Assembly (NCBI GenBank): GCA_009801085.1
Contig: VNWV01000001.1
Span: 2,356,001 to 2,420,000, forward strand
Length of the DNA stretch: 64,000 bases
Source of the DNA: Lasiodiplodia sp. COLG20
Lineage: Eukaryota > Ascomycota > Dothideomycetes > Botryosphaeriales > Botryosphaeriaceae
Direction of reading: 5' to 3'
Shown: positions 10,720 through 22,241 of the stretch, one piece after another
Layout: every line of letters begins with the position of its first letter
Numbering within the stretch: position 1 is the first letter of the stretch
Notes under the pieces: generated by a model
The model's input: the letters and a program-made list of their open reading frames with translations, nothing else
Database searches by the model: none
Told to the model about the DNA's origin: nothing
Program-made: the position numbers and the translations under genes

Positions 10720-13134
10720 TCAAGATGAAGGGAAAATATGCCTCCCAGGCTGAACTCTCGTCGATCTGTTTGCGTGTTTTAGACACTGCAGCGTCAGATC
10801 CATTAGAACGAGGTCATAGCCCGGGGAGGCCATCAATGATATCCCCACTGGAAGATATTCCCTTCTGCCTGTTACCATAGAGTCATATGATACTTTCCCG
10901 ACTGTCCTGAAGTCAGCCTCGAGAATAGTCTGATGATTTTTGACAACATACTCGGGATGGTGAGCTCAGGTCCTCCCAAGATGGGGCTTAGAAAAAGCAT
11001 CGGTACGCCTTTCGGGTAGAAATCTCGGCTTTCGTATGTATCAGCCGGGAAGCTGTGGTGGAGCATAGATACTAACCACGGATTTTCATCACGATAGCGT
11101 GGCGATATTTCTTCTATAGGCAGGACAACAATGGTATTGCGCTCTCCGATTCTCATCACTTTACTCGCAAACCATTCTCGGTAGACACTGAGTTTGCTGA
11201 CCGCATCGTCTCGCTCCTCTCGGGTGATTTTCGATGCTATTCCCCTGTAGGTCCCTTCAGCAAAACAAAAGTAAGTTCGGACAAAGGGGGAAATCAACCA
11301 TTGCTTCCGGACAGGCGGGCTCACGTAAGGTGTCTTGCGGAATTTCGCTTCGTATCCTCTTCGAAAGTCATCCTGGTTATGAAAATCGTCGTACCAGAAG
11401 GAATTTCGACAAGCCTACATGATAAGCAGTCAGCCGAAGCTGGCCACATGTTTCGCAACACCACAACTTACAGGCTCCATGTAGTCGGACAGTCTACGAC
11501 GCTCAGCCTCTTCTGGTGGATCCTCGGCCCAAAGCGACTCCAGGCAAATCATTTGTGCTTTAACTCCAAAGAATTTTTCCATGTCATGTGTGAACACCTC
11601 TATCAACTGGAGTTGATCCGGATTCCCAATAGTCTCCAGGTAGTCCACTGGGAGAATTATTTCCACCGGAAGCTAAACTGTAATCAGCACTGTGCAACCA
11701 CCTCCCATACGATTAGGCATCACCCTACCTCGCTTCTGACATTTGGCAAAGCATCTCCGTACCATGCCTCTGCGAAACGCCTACACATCACCAAATCCCT
11801 CCCGAAAAATGCTGGCACATCAAATCTCTCGAAACTCGGCACAAGGCCGTCTGTGTTCAGCACACCGTGAGTCGGCCTCATGGCCACGACGCCATTCCAA
11901 TGGCCCGGCCGACGGCCGCTGCCGCTCGTATCCGAACCAATGGCAACATCCAACCACTCGTACGCCGCAATGGCGGCCGCGCTGCCACTACTACTCCCTG
12001 CGGGGCTCTGGTACTTGTCCGCCCGCGGATTCCACGGTGCAGGCCAGTCGATGCACTGGATCGGTTCCTCAGTCGCTGCGAAGCTGGATAGCTTCGTTTT
12101 CCCAATCACTACGGCGCCTCTGTCAAGTAGTTTTTGAATGCAGACCGCGGTGGACTTTGCAGCAGGGTAGAAGGAATTGTAAGCATTGTTGCAGAGAGAC
12201 GTTTTGATGCCGTCGATGTTGAAGTTGTCTTTGACTGCAACGCGCATGCCAGCAAGTCCATGGGGGTTCGCATCGTAATTTTGAAGACGGGAAGGGAGCG
12301 CTACGGTGGAGACACTGGGGCATGAGGAACTGGGGTACGTGATGGTTTCAAAAGGCTGCTTCGGAGAAGGTTGAATAATTGAGGTGACGAAACAATGATG
12401 TGTGTCGTCGTGGAGACGGCGCAGCTCATAGAGCAAATCGCACGCAATGTAATATGGGCCGGGATTAATGGAAGAATGCCAGTCTCTTGATGTGCTCAAC
12501 CAGCTTATCCATTTGACGCCTGCTTTTTTGAGTATATTTCTTACTCCCTCTCCAATGCTTGGAGTGCTGGCGACGGAGGTCGTAAAGACTATCCTGTTTA
12601 GGAAAGCTTTTTGAAACGTGTCACAGGCTTGGAAGGCCGTGATTTGTTGACTCATCCAGAGCGCGGAGATCCGTTCCTGGTCTCCAGCGTCAAAGACTGT
12701 GAAGAACCTCGGAGCTGTAGGGGCCTGAGATATTCTCTCGAGACTGAGGTTCAAGAAGTTCAACTTCTGAAGACTCGGAGTTTCGAAATCGCTGTCTTGA
12801 GGCTCCAGCTCTACGAGACTCGGTTCCTCCAGGTCTGGCGTCTCCAGGTCTGGTTCCTCAAGCCTCAGCTCGTTAAGCTCTGGTTCCTCAAAACTTGGCT
12901 CTGTGTGTCTCAGTCCCTCATCTACCAGTCCCTAAATGAAGTAAGCAGCGTATTCTTATCACATAATTTGGACAGGCCAACCAGAATGGCTCCAACGGGA
13001 GAAGCCAGAAAACGGGAATTGCGGACATGGACAATCCTGGACTTCTCCAAACGAGGCTTCCCAACATAGCTGTTCTCATCCTGACTGGAATTTCTCGTGG
13101 CATACCACAAAGCCAAGCCCAGAGAAGCCGTCAT
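10720..13134 (-). CDS. Amidase-signature enzyme with N-terminal membrane anchor and acidic repeat
   Basis: Six exons (13134-12982, 12931-11729, 11672-11472, 11414-11299, 11244-10952, 10901-10720) give 715 aa. The amidase signature is complete: catalytic Lys285 in VAVKDNF, cis-Ser in AGSSSGSA (about 365) and nucleophile Ser389 in GSDTSGSGRRP. A region before the catalytic domain resembles the N-terminal extension seen in fungal amidases annotated as scytalone-dehydratase-like (Arp1 N-terminal). The protein starts with a hydrophobic anchor (MTASLGLALWYA), then a Leu/Glu/Pro-rich segment with repeated EEP-type units (about residues 55-105). It should hydrolyse an amide, but the substrate cannot be told. 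The first intron (12981-12932) and the start are the weakest parts, because the hydrophobic stretch extends upstream of the chosen ATG in frame. Confidence 0.8.
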
Positions 13135-13837
13135 AGCTGCGACTACAACTGGTCCTTGTGGCGGAGACCGAGCTGTAACGGACACAGCAGGAAAGGAAGG
13201 CGGCGGTAAGCAGAGGTCAGAAGGCTGAGGTTGCTGCCTCGCGTGCCAATAGATTAGGCAGAAATATGATCACATGTAAGCAATAGGCGCCCGACACACC
13301 CAGGGTTAAAGCTCAGGCATCTAGCAGGGGTTCAACATGGAGAGCGAATCAGGCTCATTCGTCATTCCTTGGCGCATTATATCCAGTGTTGGGGTTAATG
13401 CGCTGCGTCTTACCACAAACCAAAGTACCGTTCGGATCTATAACATCACTTTCTGGGAGGCTGCGGATATTGAACTGACCAACGCGACCCACGGCATGTG
13501 GACCGTACATATGTTAATGTGTTATGTGTGACAATGTAGATAGCTTCCATCGGGGCGCATGCGACGAGCCGCTCAGCAATTGGAAAATGCGTGAAGCAAT
13601 TTATTCTGGTTCTTGAAATATCAGATCCAAATATAGAACTTTTCGATGGGTTTGGATTGTTCCGTGACTGACATACCAGTTCTGGCTTCAGGCGAAGCGT
13701 CAGCTTAATAGACTTGTTTCCTTTTACGAGCAGAAAGAGTTGTTGTAGTAAGACGCACAATATCAAATGACCTGAAATAAAAAAACAGCTTGGGAGGCTT
13801 ATTTTGCTTTTCATTCAACAATTGCGATGCAACGAGT
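13135..13837. other. Intergenic, amidase promoter / PARG terminator
   Basis: These 703 bp contain no convincing gene. Short frames at 13337-13531 and 13446-13814 start at weak or non-ATG codons and show no domain. Composition is somewhat more AT-rich than the flanking genes. Confidence 0.5.
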
Positions 13838-15208
13838 CTAGTTCTCATCCGAATCGATTTCTTCACGGCGGTCTTCGTCGTCAGAAAGCTGGTATCGCTC
13901 GTGGTGAGGATCATCAAGATCCTGGCCGTGGTCGCTTCCCTCTTGATCACTGACGGCCTGAGATGTATCTTCAGTAGGGCTTTGTGAGCCTGTAAGCGTC
14001 GGAAGCTCGCTCTTCAATCCTGCTAATACAGATTGAAGTCGTGCTTTCAGGTCTGGTATCCGTGCTTGGGCCATTTGTGTTTCCAATTCAGCAATCTTCG
14101 CTGACATTTCTTCAATGGCAGCACGCGTTCCATCGTCCTCGACGACGCTGTCCTGTCGGGCACCTTCGAGAGGTTCCTCATAGCTCAAGCCTGGCCCGAA
14201 GAAGCTGGCAAACTGCCTTGCCATTCGCCCATCCTTGATGGCAAACAAAACCTCGAGACCGTCCCACCCTTCTCCGCCAGTTGAATTGTTGCTGCCACTC
14301 TTTGCTTTCTTCTTGCTCTCTGTGCCAAGAAGGACCTTCTTCCACGCCCGAGCAATTTCGCCAACCGGGTTGCCGTAAGCTCCGCAGCCCCAGGCACCGA
14401 GCACCACCTTATCCGCACCCTTCATTCTGAGTATCCGCATAACTGCCCTCATCTTTTGCATCACCAAGTCCCTGTCTTTGCCATTGTTGTACTTCTTCTC
14501 TTCACCCTCTTCGCCCTCCACGTCTGGGAATCTCAACATTCCAGCCGAGACCACGTCGATGAAAAAGCGATCCTTCTTGTCCAAGTCTGTCGCCTCATCA
14601 TCCGATCTTCGGAATACCAGCACGTCTGGGGTGTATATGGCGCCGACTTCGGGGAGGCGGTAGAATTCGTCGCGAAGTGAAGGGTAGAGAGTAGTACGCA
14701 GGCAGAGCCACTCTTCCTGTGATGTAGCTCCGTTGAGCACGCCGCCGCCGGGACGCAGAGGGGAGGCCATGTTGAGAACCGCCACCTTCGCCTGTTTGTT
14801 GCTTCCCGTTGAGCTCAGTCGCGCGGCAGCCTCCAACGTGTCCATAACCTGCAGATGGAGCTGCATCGGCGGTTTCTCTGGCAGATGTGCCGCAGTGACC
14901 TTGTTCGCCCCAATCTTGACTCCAGCATTGTCGTCGCTGTCCTCGTCGCGAGTTCGAACCTTGCCCTTCCCTCTCGATCTGGATTTGGGCTTCGACTTCG
15001 CGTCAGGCTTGGACGCGTCAAGGTGAGAAGGGCCTGTGGGTGGGGGTTCGACGATAAGCTCAGCGGCGTCGACACCGCGTCGGGCTCGAGGGTTTGCTTT
15101 CAAGAGTGACGGCAGAGTAAGATTCATAGTCGATCGCGCGTGCTTCGCACGTGCTTCCCTCCTGAAAGCATTAGGAGCGGTTACAATCGTAGGCTCTGTG
15201 CGACCCAT
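13838..15208 (-). CDS. Bacterial-type PARG / TIGR02452 macrodomain protein
   Basis: A single exon of 456 aa with the ATG at 15208. The core matches the microbial PARG (DUF2263, TIGR02452) family: NMASPLRPGGGVLNGATSQE with the GGG loop at 154-156 and the catalytic QEE at 164-166, then YTPDVLVFR and GAWGCGAYGNP. Family members remove ADP-ribose from proteins or nucleic acids by binding the sugar in a macrodomain-like fold. The N-terminal 110 residues are basic and low-complexity (KSKPKSRSRGKGK, possible nuclear targeting). The C-terminal 90 residues carry a probable short coiled coil and a very acidic tail ending EEIDSDEN. The catalytic motif is intact, so activity is likely; the substrate is unknown. 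It is divergent from the histidine kinase. Confidence 0.9.
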   Translation of the reverse strand: MGRTEPTIVTAPNAFRREARAKHARSTMNLTLPSLLKANPRARRGVDAAELIVEPPPTGPSHLDASKPDAKSKPKSRSRGKGKVRTRDEDSDDNAGVKIGANKVTAAHLPEKPPMQLHLQVMDTLEAAARLSSTGSNKQAKVAVLNMASPLRPGGGVLNGATSQEEWLCLRTTLYPSLRDEFYRLPEVGAIYTPDVLVFRRSDDEATDLDKKDRFFIDVVSAGMLRFPDVEGEEGEEKKYNNGKDRDLVMQKMRAVMRILRMKGADKVVLGAWGCGAYGNPVGEIARAWKKVLLGTESKKKAKSGSNNSTGGEGWDGLEVLFAIKDGRMARQFASFFGPGLSYEEPLEGARQDSVVEDDGTRAAIEEMSAKIAELETQMAQARIPDLKARLQSVLAGLKSELPTLTGSQSPTEDTSQAVSDQEGSDHGQDLDDPHHERYQLSDDEDRREEIDSDEN

Positions 15209-16371
15209 TGGATGAGTAGAAGCGCGTCTGAGTGATGACGATGAGGGTTGAGGTGTTGAAAGGTGGTGCGAGAGAGTGGCTAAAGTAGTCTGCTTCCGAG
15301 AGTAGCGCTCATGAGCACCTTGGTGGACTGGACGAGGATGCTGTCATGTTGATGGCGGCTGCGGGGATTGCGGCTCCAGTAACGAGGAAATTACTCATCA
15401 TGCAGATGGATGATGGATGGTCAGTCCGATGGTCAGTCCGATGGTCAGTCCGATGAAGAGGACGGCTCTGGATGGAAAGAGTGAGGAGAGGCAGAGGCGG
15501 GCGAGGACAGCGGAATACACTCCGCCGATTCTCATTGTGCCTAGCTATTAGCAGAGTCGACGGCGAAGGGGCAACGTTTAATTTACAAGCGCCCAGGAAC
15601 GCGTATCTCACTGCCGGGGTAGGTAGTCCACGACGGGGGCATGTTCCGGCAAGGCCTAGAACTCCAGCAGACCCAACGTCTTCCGCTTTTTTTTAACAAC
15701 CTTGTGCATTTCTTTCACATTGGGATCCCCGTCATGCGCTCCGGCGCCCGTCCACTCCCTTCAACACCAAGCACACATGTGCGATGACGCCACCCGGGAT
15801 GCAGTATGCAGGGTTTTTGAAAAATCGCCTAACACGAACCACGGCGGTCTATGATGTTGAGGAATCCATGTGCCTGTCCTGAAGCAGGCGTGTGGAGCGT
15901 CCAACCCCGGACTCTGCGGCGCCCTGCCCGCTCCCGCAGCCCACCAGCGCGTGCGAGAGCAGCTCAGCTCCGCGCCGGGGGCCCTGGGGTGCTTTGTGCG
16001 TGTCTCAGGGCGGGGATGGCGCTACTGCAGCATGACGGCCGGCGAGGCTCTTGAAGGGGCAGCCATCGACCGATTCAGCGCGCCCTGGGCTTGCAGCGGC
16101 GCCGCTTCTGTCGCCGGCTGTGTCTGGCAGGGTGCCGCACGCGTCTTCCCGCACTCGATACCGTTTTTCAGGCTGCCGGCTGACGTCAAGCGTTGGGGGA
16201 CCGTCACGACGACGTTCGGGGTGAATTGTCGAAGTCCGATCTTGAATAAATGATCAGCGTCAGGCACCGCCCAAAAGGCGGCACTCGAGCAGCAAAGGAC
16301 GACAACCACCGACATGCGCCGCTCGTAACCTGCCCTCCCCGACACGGCTCCCGCAGAGCTGTACCGCCTGA
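15209..16371. promoter_or_regulatory. Divergent intergenic region, PARG / histidine kinase
   Basis: 1163 bp separate two divergent starts. The left part contains a 12-bp tandem repeat (15421-15454) and a run of T at about 15687. The right part is strongly GC-rich, so long open frames occur on both strands by chance (for example 15870-16253). No family match was seen in them. Confidence 0.45.
15421..15454. repeat. 12-bp tandem repeat, about 2.8 copies
   Basis: The unit TCAGTCCGATGG repeats at 15421, 15433 and 15445 (last copy incomplete) in the promoter region of the PARG gene. A degenerate GATGGATGATGGAT stretch precedes it. This is a simple minisatellite and not a CRISPR array. Confidence 0.85.
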
Positions 16372-19300
16372 ATGACCGGCGCCGCCCGCACCCACGAGCT
16401 CCGCAAGTGCGTCCCCCGTGCCCGCCGCCTCCCTCGCCCTCGTCGCTCGTGTTCTCTCGCCAACCCGCGCTGACAGCCCGCACGCAGATATTCGGAAAAC
16501 GGACAGCTCCCGCTCGCCAACGCCGCATGTGAGCACCCGCTGGGCTGGCATCCCGCCCTCCAACTCCAGTCGCCGCTATGCGCCGCCCTGGCGGCCTTCA
16601 CCGAGCTTGTCGTTGCGCGCCTTGGTACGCTGTCTCCGCTCCGCAAACTTTGGCGCCCGCCTGACCGCCACTGCAGGAGTCTTCGCCGCCTTCGCGAGCC
16701 TGACCGACGGCCGCACCCAGCGCGTGCTGGCCGGGACCTGGGGACAGACAGACGGACACAGTCGGGACGATGCGCCTCTGAGATGGCTGCAGACCTGTGA
16801 CGCCGACCAGCAAGTCTGGCTGTCGCTGGCCCGCCGCGCCCTCGGCCTCGACACCCACCCACGCGACCGCGTCTTCCCGGGCGGCGGCATCGCCGTCCAG
16901 CTCGATGCCGATCGCCGCGCAGCCAATCTCAGCTGCGTCGTGCGCTCTCCGCACCTCAGATACTACGCCGCCGTCCCCATCCGCTCCCGCCGTGGAATCT
17001 GCATCGGCACCATCTTCGTCCTCGCCCGCGAGCCCCGCTTCGACTCCTTCGACGACGATCTGGCCTTCCTGTCCTCCATTGCCGCCAAGTGCATGACCCA
17101 ACTCGAAACAGCCCGGGAAAGCCACCTGAAGAGCCGCATCACCAGGATCAATGATGGCGTGTGCTCCTTCATTCACTCCAGAGATGCCGGCCCCGACGAG
17201 CCTTCGACCGCCGCTCCGCCCGCTTGCAATGCCGCCGCAGACCAAGCTCCCACGACGCAATCAGTGCCCGCTGCCCCTCAAACCCCTTCGGCCAATGACA
17301 CGAAACCCGATGCCGGAGACGGCTCCAGTGCTGGCACCGGGAGGACAACCTACAAAGAAGCGTTCGCCCGAGCAGCCGCACACTTGAGGGCTGCACTCGA
17401 CGTCGATGGCGTCTTGTTCGTTGATGGTTTAATTGGCTTCAATGGGGCTCTGACGCCATTGGCAAAGCGTGAACAGGAACTCGAAGACGAGATGAATCAA
17501 AAGTCCGGCCGGAAGGATCCGTCAAAAGAGGATCCACAGTGGACACCAACCCCGGAGAACTCGGGTGTCGATTCGCCAGACGACACACACACTCCGGATG
17601 ATGGCTCCGGGCCGGCGGAGAGAACCTTCACCAGTGCCGACTTCCAGAAATCCACCCTTGTAAGGCGGCCGGGCGAGATCCTTGCCATCTCTGTGCCCAA
17701 TCCGCAGGCGAGACCTCGATTAAAGAACCTTTCCCTCAACCCTTCTGACAGGGATTGCCTCGACGAACGTTTCCTACGAAAGTTCCTTGCAAGATATCCT
17801 TCCGGTAAGATCTGGTATTTCGATGAGGATGGCGCTCCCTACACGTTTTCTGACGGGGAGACTCTCGTGCCTGATGATCCGCGTGGTGAGGCGAACCAAT
17901 TTGCTGCTGCTTTCCGGGGCATTCGACAACTCATTTTTGCGCCCTTGACGGATCCGGTGACGCTCAAACGCTTGGCTGGATGTTATGCGTGGACAACTCG
18001 AGTCCATCCTGTCTTTACCGAGACTGCAGATCTTGGCGCTTTCAAGGGCTTTCTGCACTCTGTTGAAGCTGAGGTGTCCAGGATTGATACCGTAGCAGCA
18101 ATCAAACAGCAAGAGTCGTTCGTTTCGTCCGTCAGTCACGAATTACGTACACCTCTGCATGGCATACTCGGCGCTGTTGAATTTCTTGGAGAGACAAAGC
18201 TTGACAGCTTCCAACAAGGCTTGGCTGAAAGCATTCGTTCGTGCGGTTCGACTTTACATGACACCCTCAGCAGTGTCCTCTCATACTCGAAGATTAATCA
18301 GTTTGAGCGAAGGCGGCACAAGTCCAAACACAAGATCTCTGAAGAGATCAAAGATGCCGTTGAGGAGCCCGACCATGACCTGCATGGCCTGCTCACTTCT
18401 GCCAACATTGCCACTCTCTGCGAGGAGGTTGTTGAGGTTACTGCTGGTGGTCACACCTTTAACAAGCCGACTTCAACCGACGATCTTACAATCACCATAG
18501 ACGTCAAATTCCAAGACAATTGGAACTTCTTGACTGAGCCTGGTGCCCTCCGACGTATCATGACCAACATTCTCGGTAATGCGCTGAAATATACAGAGAA
18601 GGGTTTTGTCAAAGTCGGCCTGGACATTGAAGACATGAGCAGCGAACCAGCTTCCAAGAGCAAGCCAGGCCCCAAACTCAAGCTTATCAAGTTTTCCGTG
18701 GCTGACTCAGGTAAGGGCATGTCAAAAGAGTTCCTTGAAAAACACTTGAGTGTGCCCTTTACCCAAGAAGATACAATGGCGTCCCAGGGAGTGGGTCTAG
18801 GCATGTCAATCGTCAAGAGTCTTGTTGCGATGCTGGGTGGGAATATAAGGGTTCAGAGTCAGCTAGGAAAGGGCAGCACATTCACTGTCAGTATTCCTAT
18901 GGCAGCGGGGGATCCCAAGATTCCTTCTCCCGCGACGGTTGCTCTCGATAAGGCGGTGCCCGAATTACGTCAAAGAAACCTCAATGTTGCCATTCGCGGC
19001 TTCCCTCACACCCTCCAAGAATCCTTCGAAGATTACTTACGCAATTGGTTCAATTGTAATATTCTCGCGGCCGAAGACAACGCTCAACCCGACGTCCTCG
19101 TCGTGGACCAGGCCGCCCGGACTTTGTCACAGGACATCCGCTCCCGGTATCAACCCAACAGCCTTGCTCTACTTAATGTTTCAATCTCCCCCTCTTTGCG
19201 GCGGCGGTCGGACAGCCTCGACTGGGGCTTCCGATCCCGCCAGACCATATCGCGCCCTATCGGTCCTCACAAGCTTTCCAAAGCACTTCTCGCATGTGCG

Positions 19301-20353
19301 GAAAGCTTGGCGGAGGAATGCTCCAGCCCCGAGTTACCACGTCCGGTCACCCAGCGACTTGATACCAGCTCGTCCCATCCCTCCCGCATGGATGTCGACC
19401 CCACTGTCTCTCCCCGGAGTAAGGCCTTGGCACGCGCCGCCGACCCTATCCAGTCCCTTGAAGACCTTCCTTCGCCGACTAAACGAGCGCGCCACTACCC
19501 TCCCGATGCATCTTCTCCGCCAGATCTACCGACGTACCCATTCAGAGCGCCATCTCCCTATCAGCACCCTCCACATGACTCACATCAGTCGCCAATATCC
19601 CCGACAGCTCCTGCTGCAGCCTTAGCGCTTGAACGATCCCTTCTCTCGCTTGGTTCACCTGTCCAATCTGAGTCAACTCCCCGCCTCTTGCTCGTCGAGG
19701 ATAACGCCGTCAACCTTAGACTGCTCCAAACGTTCATGTTGAAAAAGGGCATTACGGATGCTGCAACTGCAGAGAACGGGAAGGTTGCAGTAGAACAAGT
19801 GGCGAAAGTAGCAGAAGCGGGCGGTGGGTTCGATATCATCTTCATGGGTAAGCTTTCTATTTCTGGTCACACCCTTACGTCGGCATCGTGTCATTAACAA
19901 CTCTATTAAGACATTTCCATGCCCATAATGGACGGTTTCGAAGCCACTCGTGCGATTCGCGCGATTGAACGCCGACGACGTATCACTGCCTCCGCACCGC
20001 CGCCCGCGCCGCCGCCGCACCCGCCGCAACTGTCCCACAGCGTCTCCACGCCCTCGGAATCCGAGTCCACAACGCCGTACACAACCCCTTCCACTGGCCA
20101 GGATTCCCACCAGCATCGACGACGTTCCTCCCAGGCTTTCGTCGTTGCCCTCACAGGCCTGGCCTCGACAAAAGATGAAGACAAAGCTTACAGTTGCGGC
20201 GTGGACCTCGTCATTACGAAACCAGTCAAGTTCGGGAAATTGACGGAGCTCTTCGAGAAGTGGGAGAAGGGAGAATTGAAAGGTGGTAGTGGTGGAGGCC
20301 TTGTGGATGACTTAGTGGAGGAAGAGAGCGAGGGAGGGATGGGAGTGGAATGA
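16372..20353 (+). CDS. GAF-domain hybrid histidine kinase
   Basis: Four exons (16372-16406, 16488-16624, 16677-19847, 19911-20353) give 1261 aa. I chose the ATG at 16372 because it starts MTGAARTHELRKY and splices in frame into a GAF-like domain (about 30-200, ALAAFTELVVARLG then VFAAFASLTDGRT); the long third exon alone has no N-terminal ATG. The HisKA H-box SVSHELRTPL places phosphoacceptor His545. The HATPase_c domain has N-box NILGNALKY (about 688), DSGKGM (about 734) and GVGLGMSIV. The receiver begins LLLVEDNAVN (about 1060) and its phosphoacceptor Asp1115 (DISMPIMDG) is encoded across the last intron. The receiver has a Pro-rich insertion. No membrane segment is seen, so it is probably a cytosolic sensor feeding a His-Asp phosphorelay to MAPK or response regulators. 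Confidence 0.9.
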
Positions 20354-22241
20354 AGAATACGTTTGTCGTAAGGTGGTTGAGCTCAGGTGGGCGGTCGTAG
20401 CTGTGCTCGTGTGTCGAGTAGAAAGACTTTTGTTGACTCGTGCGTTTAGAGAAGGTGTATATTGTTCTGTTATACTATTGGGAAAGCATCTAGGGGGAAG
20501 ACGGAAGGGGCAGGGAGGGGACAAACGGCTATTCGTTTTCTTTTTTCTTTTGTGAGGAATGGAAAGGTATCGGAGACACAAGTATGAGATTACGGCAACA
20601 CTACACACAACACAACATCACAACACATCACACACCACACGCACATCACCTACACACGGTCGCACACAGAATGCCAAGGCGGCACACCTGATACCGATGG
20701 CGAAACCCTCACGATGAGGGGGAGACGAACGGCGGTGGCAAACCTTCAAAGGCTTTCTGGGAGTCAAGAAAAAGTGTGCGCGGCACTTGACCGGTATGTT
20801 GATATGTGCGGCGATGGTTTCAAGAACAACAACATCATCATTGTCAACGAAACAGCGACGACCACAACGGGCGGCTAGCGTTTGAGAGAAAAAGCTTCTT
20901 AGACAGTTGTTGGCTTTGGCCTTTTTCTTGTCCTTCTAATATTTGTTTTTTGTCTTGCTGAATTGGCGGGTCTTTTTGGTCTTTTTTTTTTTTTTTTTGG
21001 CTTGTCTTTACGTGCTGTTGTTTAGCGTGCGTTGATCGTGGTGAGTTGTAATGTTTAGTGTGATTAGTGAGTGAAGTGTACTGATAATGCTGACGTGATG
21101 GCGCATCTGTTGTCCCGATATGTGGACGGATACTGAGCACTCGGAAGCACGATATTCAATATAAATTGACGGGAGGTACCATGAACGGTTCTAGATGTGG
21201 GATTGGAGATAGGAACTGCTGGATAAGACACAATACTGCTTACTACAGCGTTGCTTTATTAAGTGAAGCGCTTGTGTGAAGGTGGTGGTCGGGATAGAAC
21301 TGAGTCAATGGAGGAGGCTGGTAGAAGGCTTAGAACTTGGAGAATGAAAATGGCGGGGTTAAAATGTTGCGAGCTCGGGGCTGGTCTTGTTGGCCCTGCG
21401 TTGCGAAGGAGAGTGAGCAGGTGTCTCAGGGGCTGCGTAGCTTGATGCGGCGCTGTGCTGTGGTAGCCTTGTCTCTACCAGAGCACACTACAAGATTCGA
21501 CCTAAGGAGAATATTACATCCTAAGTGTAAACAGTGGTAGAAAAGCACTTGCATATTTAGCAAGAGAGAATATCTCTTAGGAGGCAGGGTCGAAAGAGGG
21601 CAACCTCTTTCGTAATTCACCGTAGTGTAAGCATCGCCTCTATGCTTAGACCGTAAGTTTCGAGAGAGCAGATAGATAGGAAGTTCGGTCCATCTAGAGT
21701 AACGTATTATAGATCTGTCATGTTCGAGTCCCATTGGTGGAATCTTCGGCTCATGAGTATCCTTTTCAGGTAAATTGGCACGTGTCTACTCTAAGTTAGT
21801 AGCACATCAAGGCCGAGTCGACTTAGCACAGCCAGTCAGCTAAAGGCCATACTCGGAACCATTCATCTCGTATTCAAGCGTCCGTATGGATGCTTCGGTT
21901 GCTCACTTATTCGTCAAATTTCATGAATCGAGTAGACTAGTCTAACCATCATCTACTCTGTTACAAATTCTCTTGATGTACGTCTTCAGAATTGATCCTA
22001 TTATCAATATCTGCGTCGCGAGGCTTTAGTTTTTGTAGAACTTGACGAAATATGAAACTGGTGGCTCTGAATTCGAGAGCATCACTTTTTCCTAACCGGT
22101 CATCCCGTCTCATGCAAGTGAGACGAACGACAACATCCAGACCCACGTGAGACAACTCCCAATGAAGTTCCCGAAACTCCAGACTCCCAAACACCCATGT
22201 CGCTTTGCCGTCCGCTAGAAGACCATGCCATTCCGTTTTGA
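20354..22241. other. Intergenic, convergent, with simple repeats and AT-rich block
   Basis: 1888 bp lie between convergent genes. The region holds a CA-rich simple stretch (about 20590-20665), a run of 17 T at 20982-20998 and an AT-richer block (about 21458-22200) of unlike composition that may be a decayed retroelement. Open frames here (21426-21734 and 21961-22194, both minus) begin at non-ATG codons and show no domain. Confidence 0.45.

Noticed and set aside
10923..10953. Early stop at the end of the amidase (frame ending KYHMTLW)
   Set aside because: Splicing CCGA|GTATG to GGACAG|TCGGG gives IPIGKVSYDSM and a family-like C-terminus, so the early stop lies in the wrong frame.
15421..15454. 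Regularly repeated 12-bp unit, considered as CRISPR-like
   Set aside because: Direct tandem copies with no spacers, in a eukaryotic genome; a minisatellite.
16022..17260. Long minus-strand frames antisense to the histidine kinase
   Set aside because: Shadow frames of a GC-rich coding region; the plus-strand GAF and kinase domains explain the openness.
21715..21745. GTTCGAGTCCC, like a tRNA T-loop (B box)
   Set aside because: The flanking bases cannot form a T-stem (only one of five pairs) and no A box or acceptor stem is present.
21961..22194. 77-codon minus-strand frame beside mrt4
   Set aside because: Begins at GTG with no in-frame ATG at the start and has no recognisable domain.
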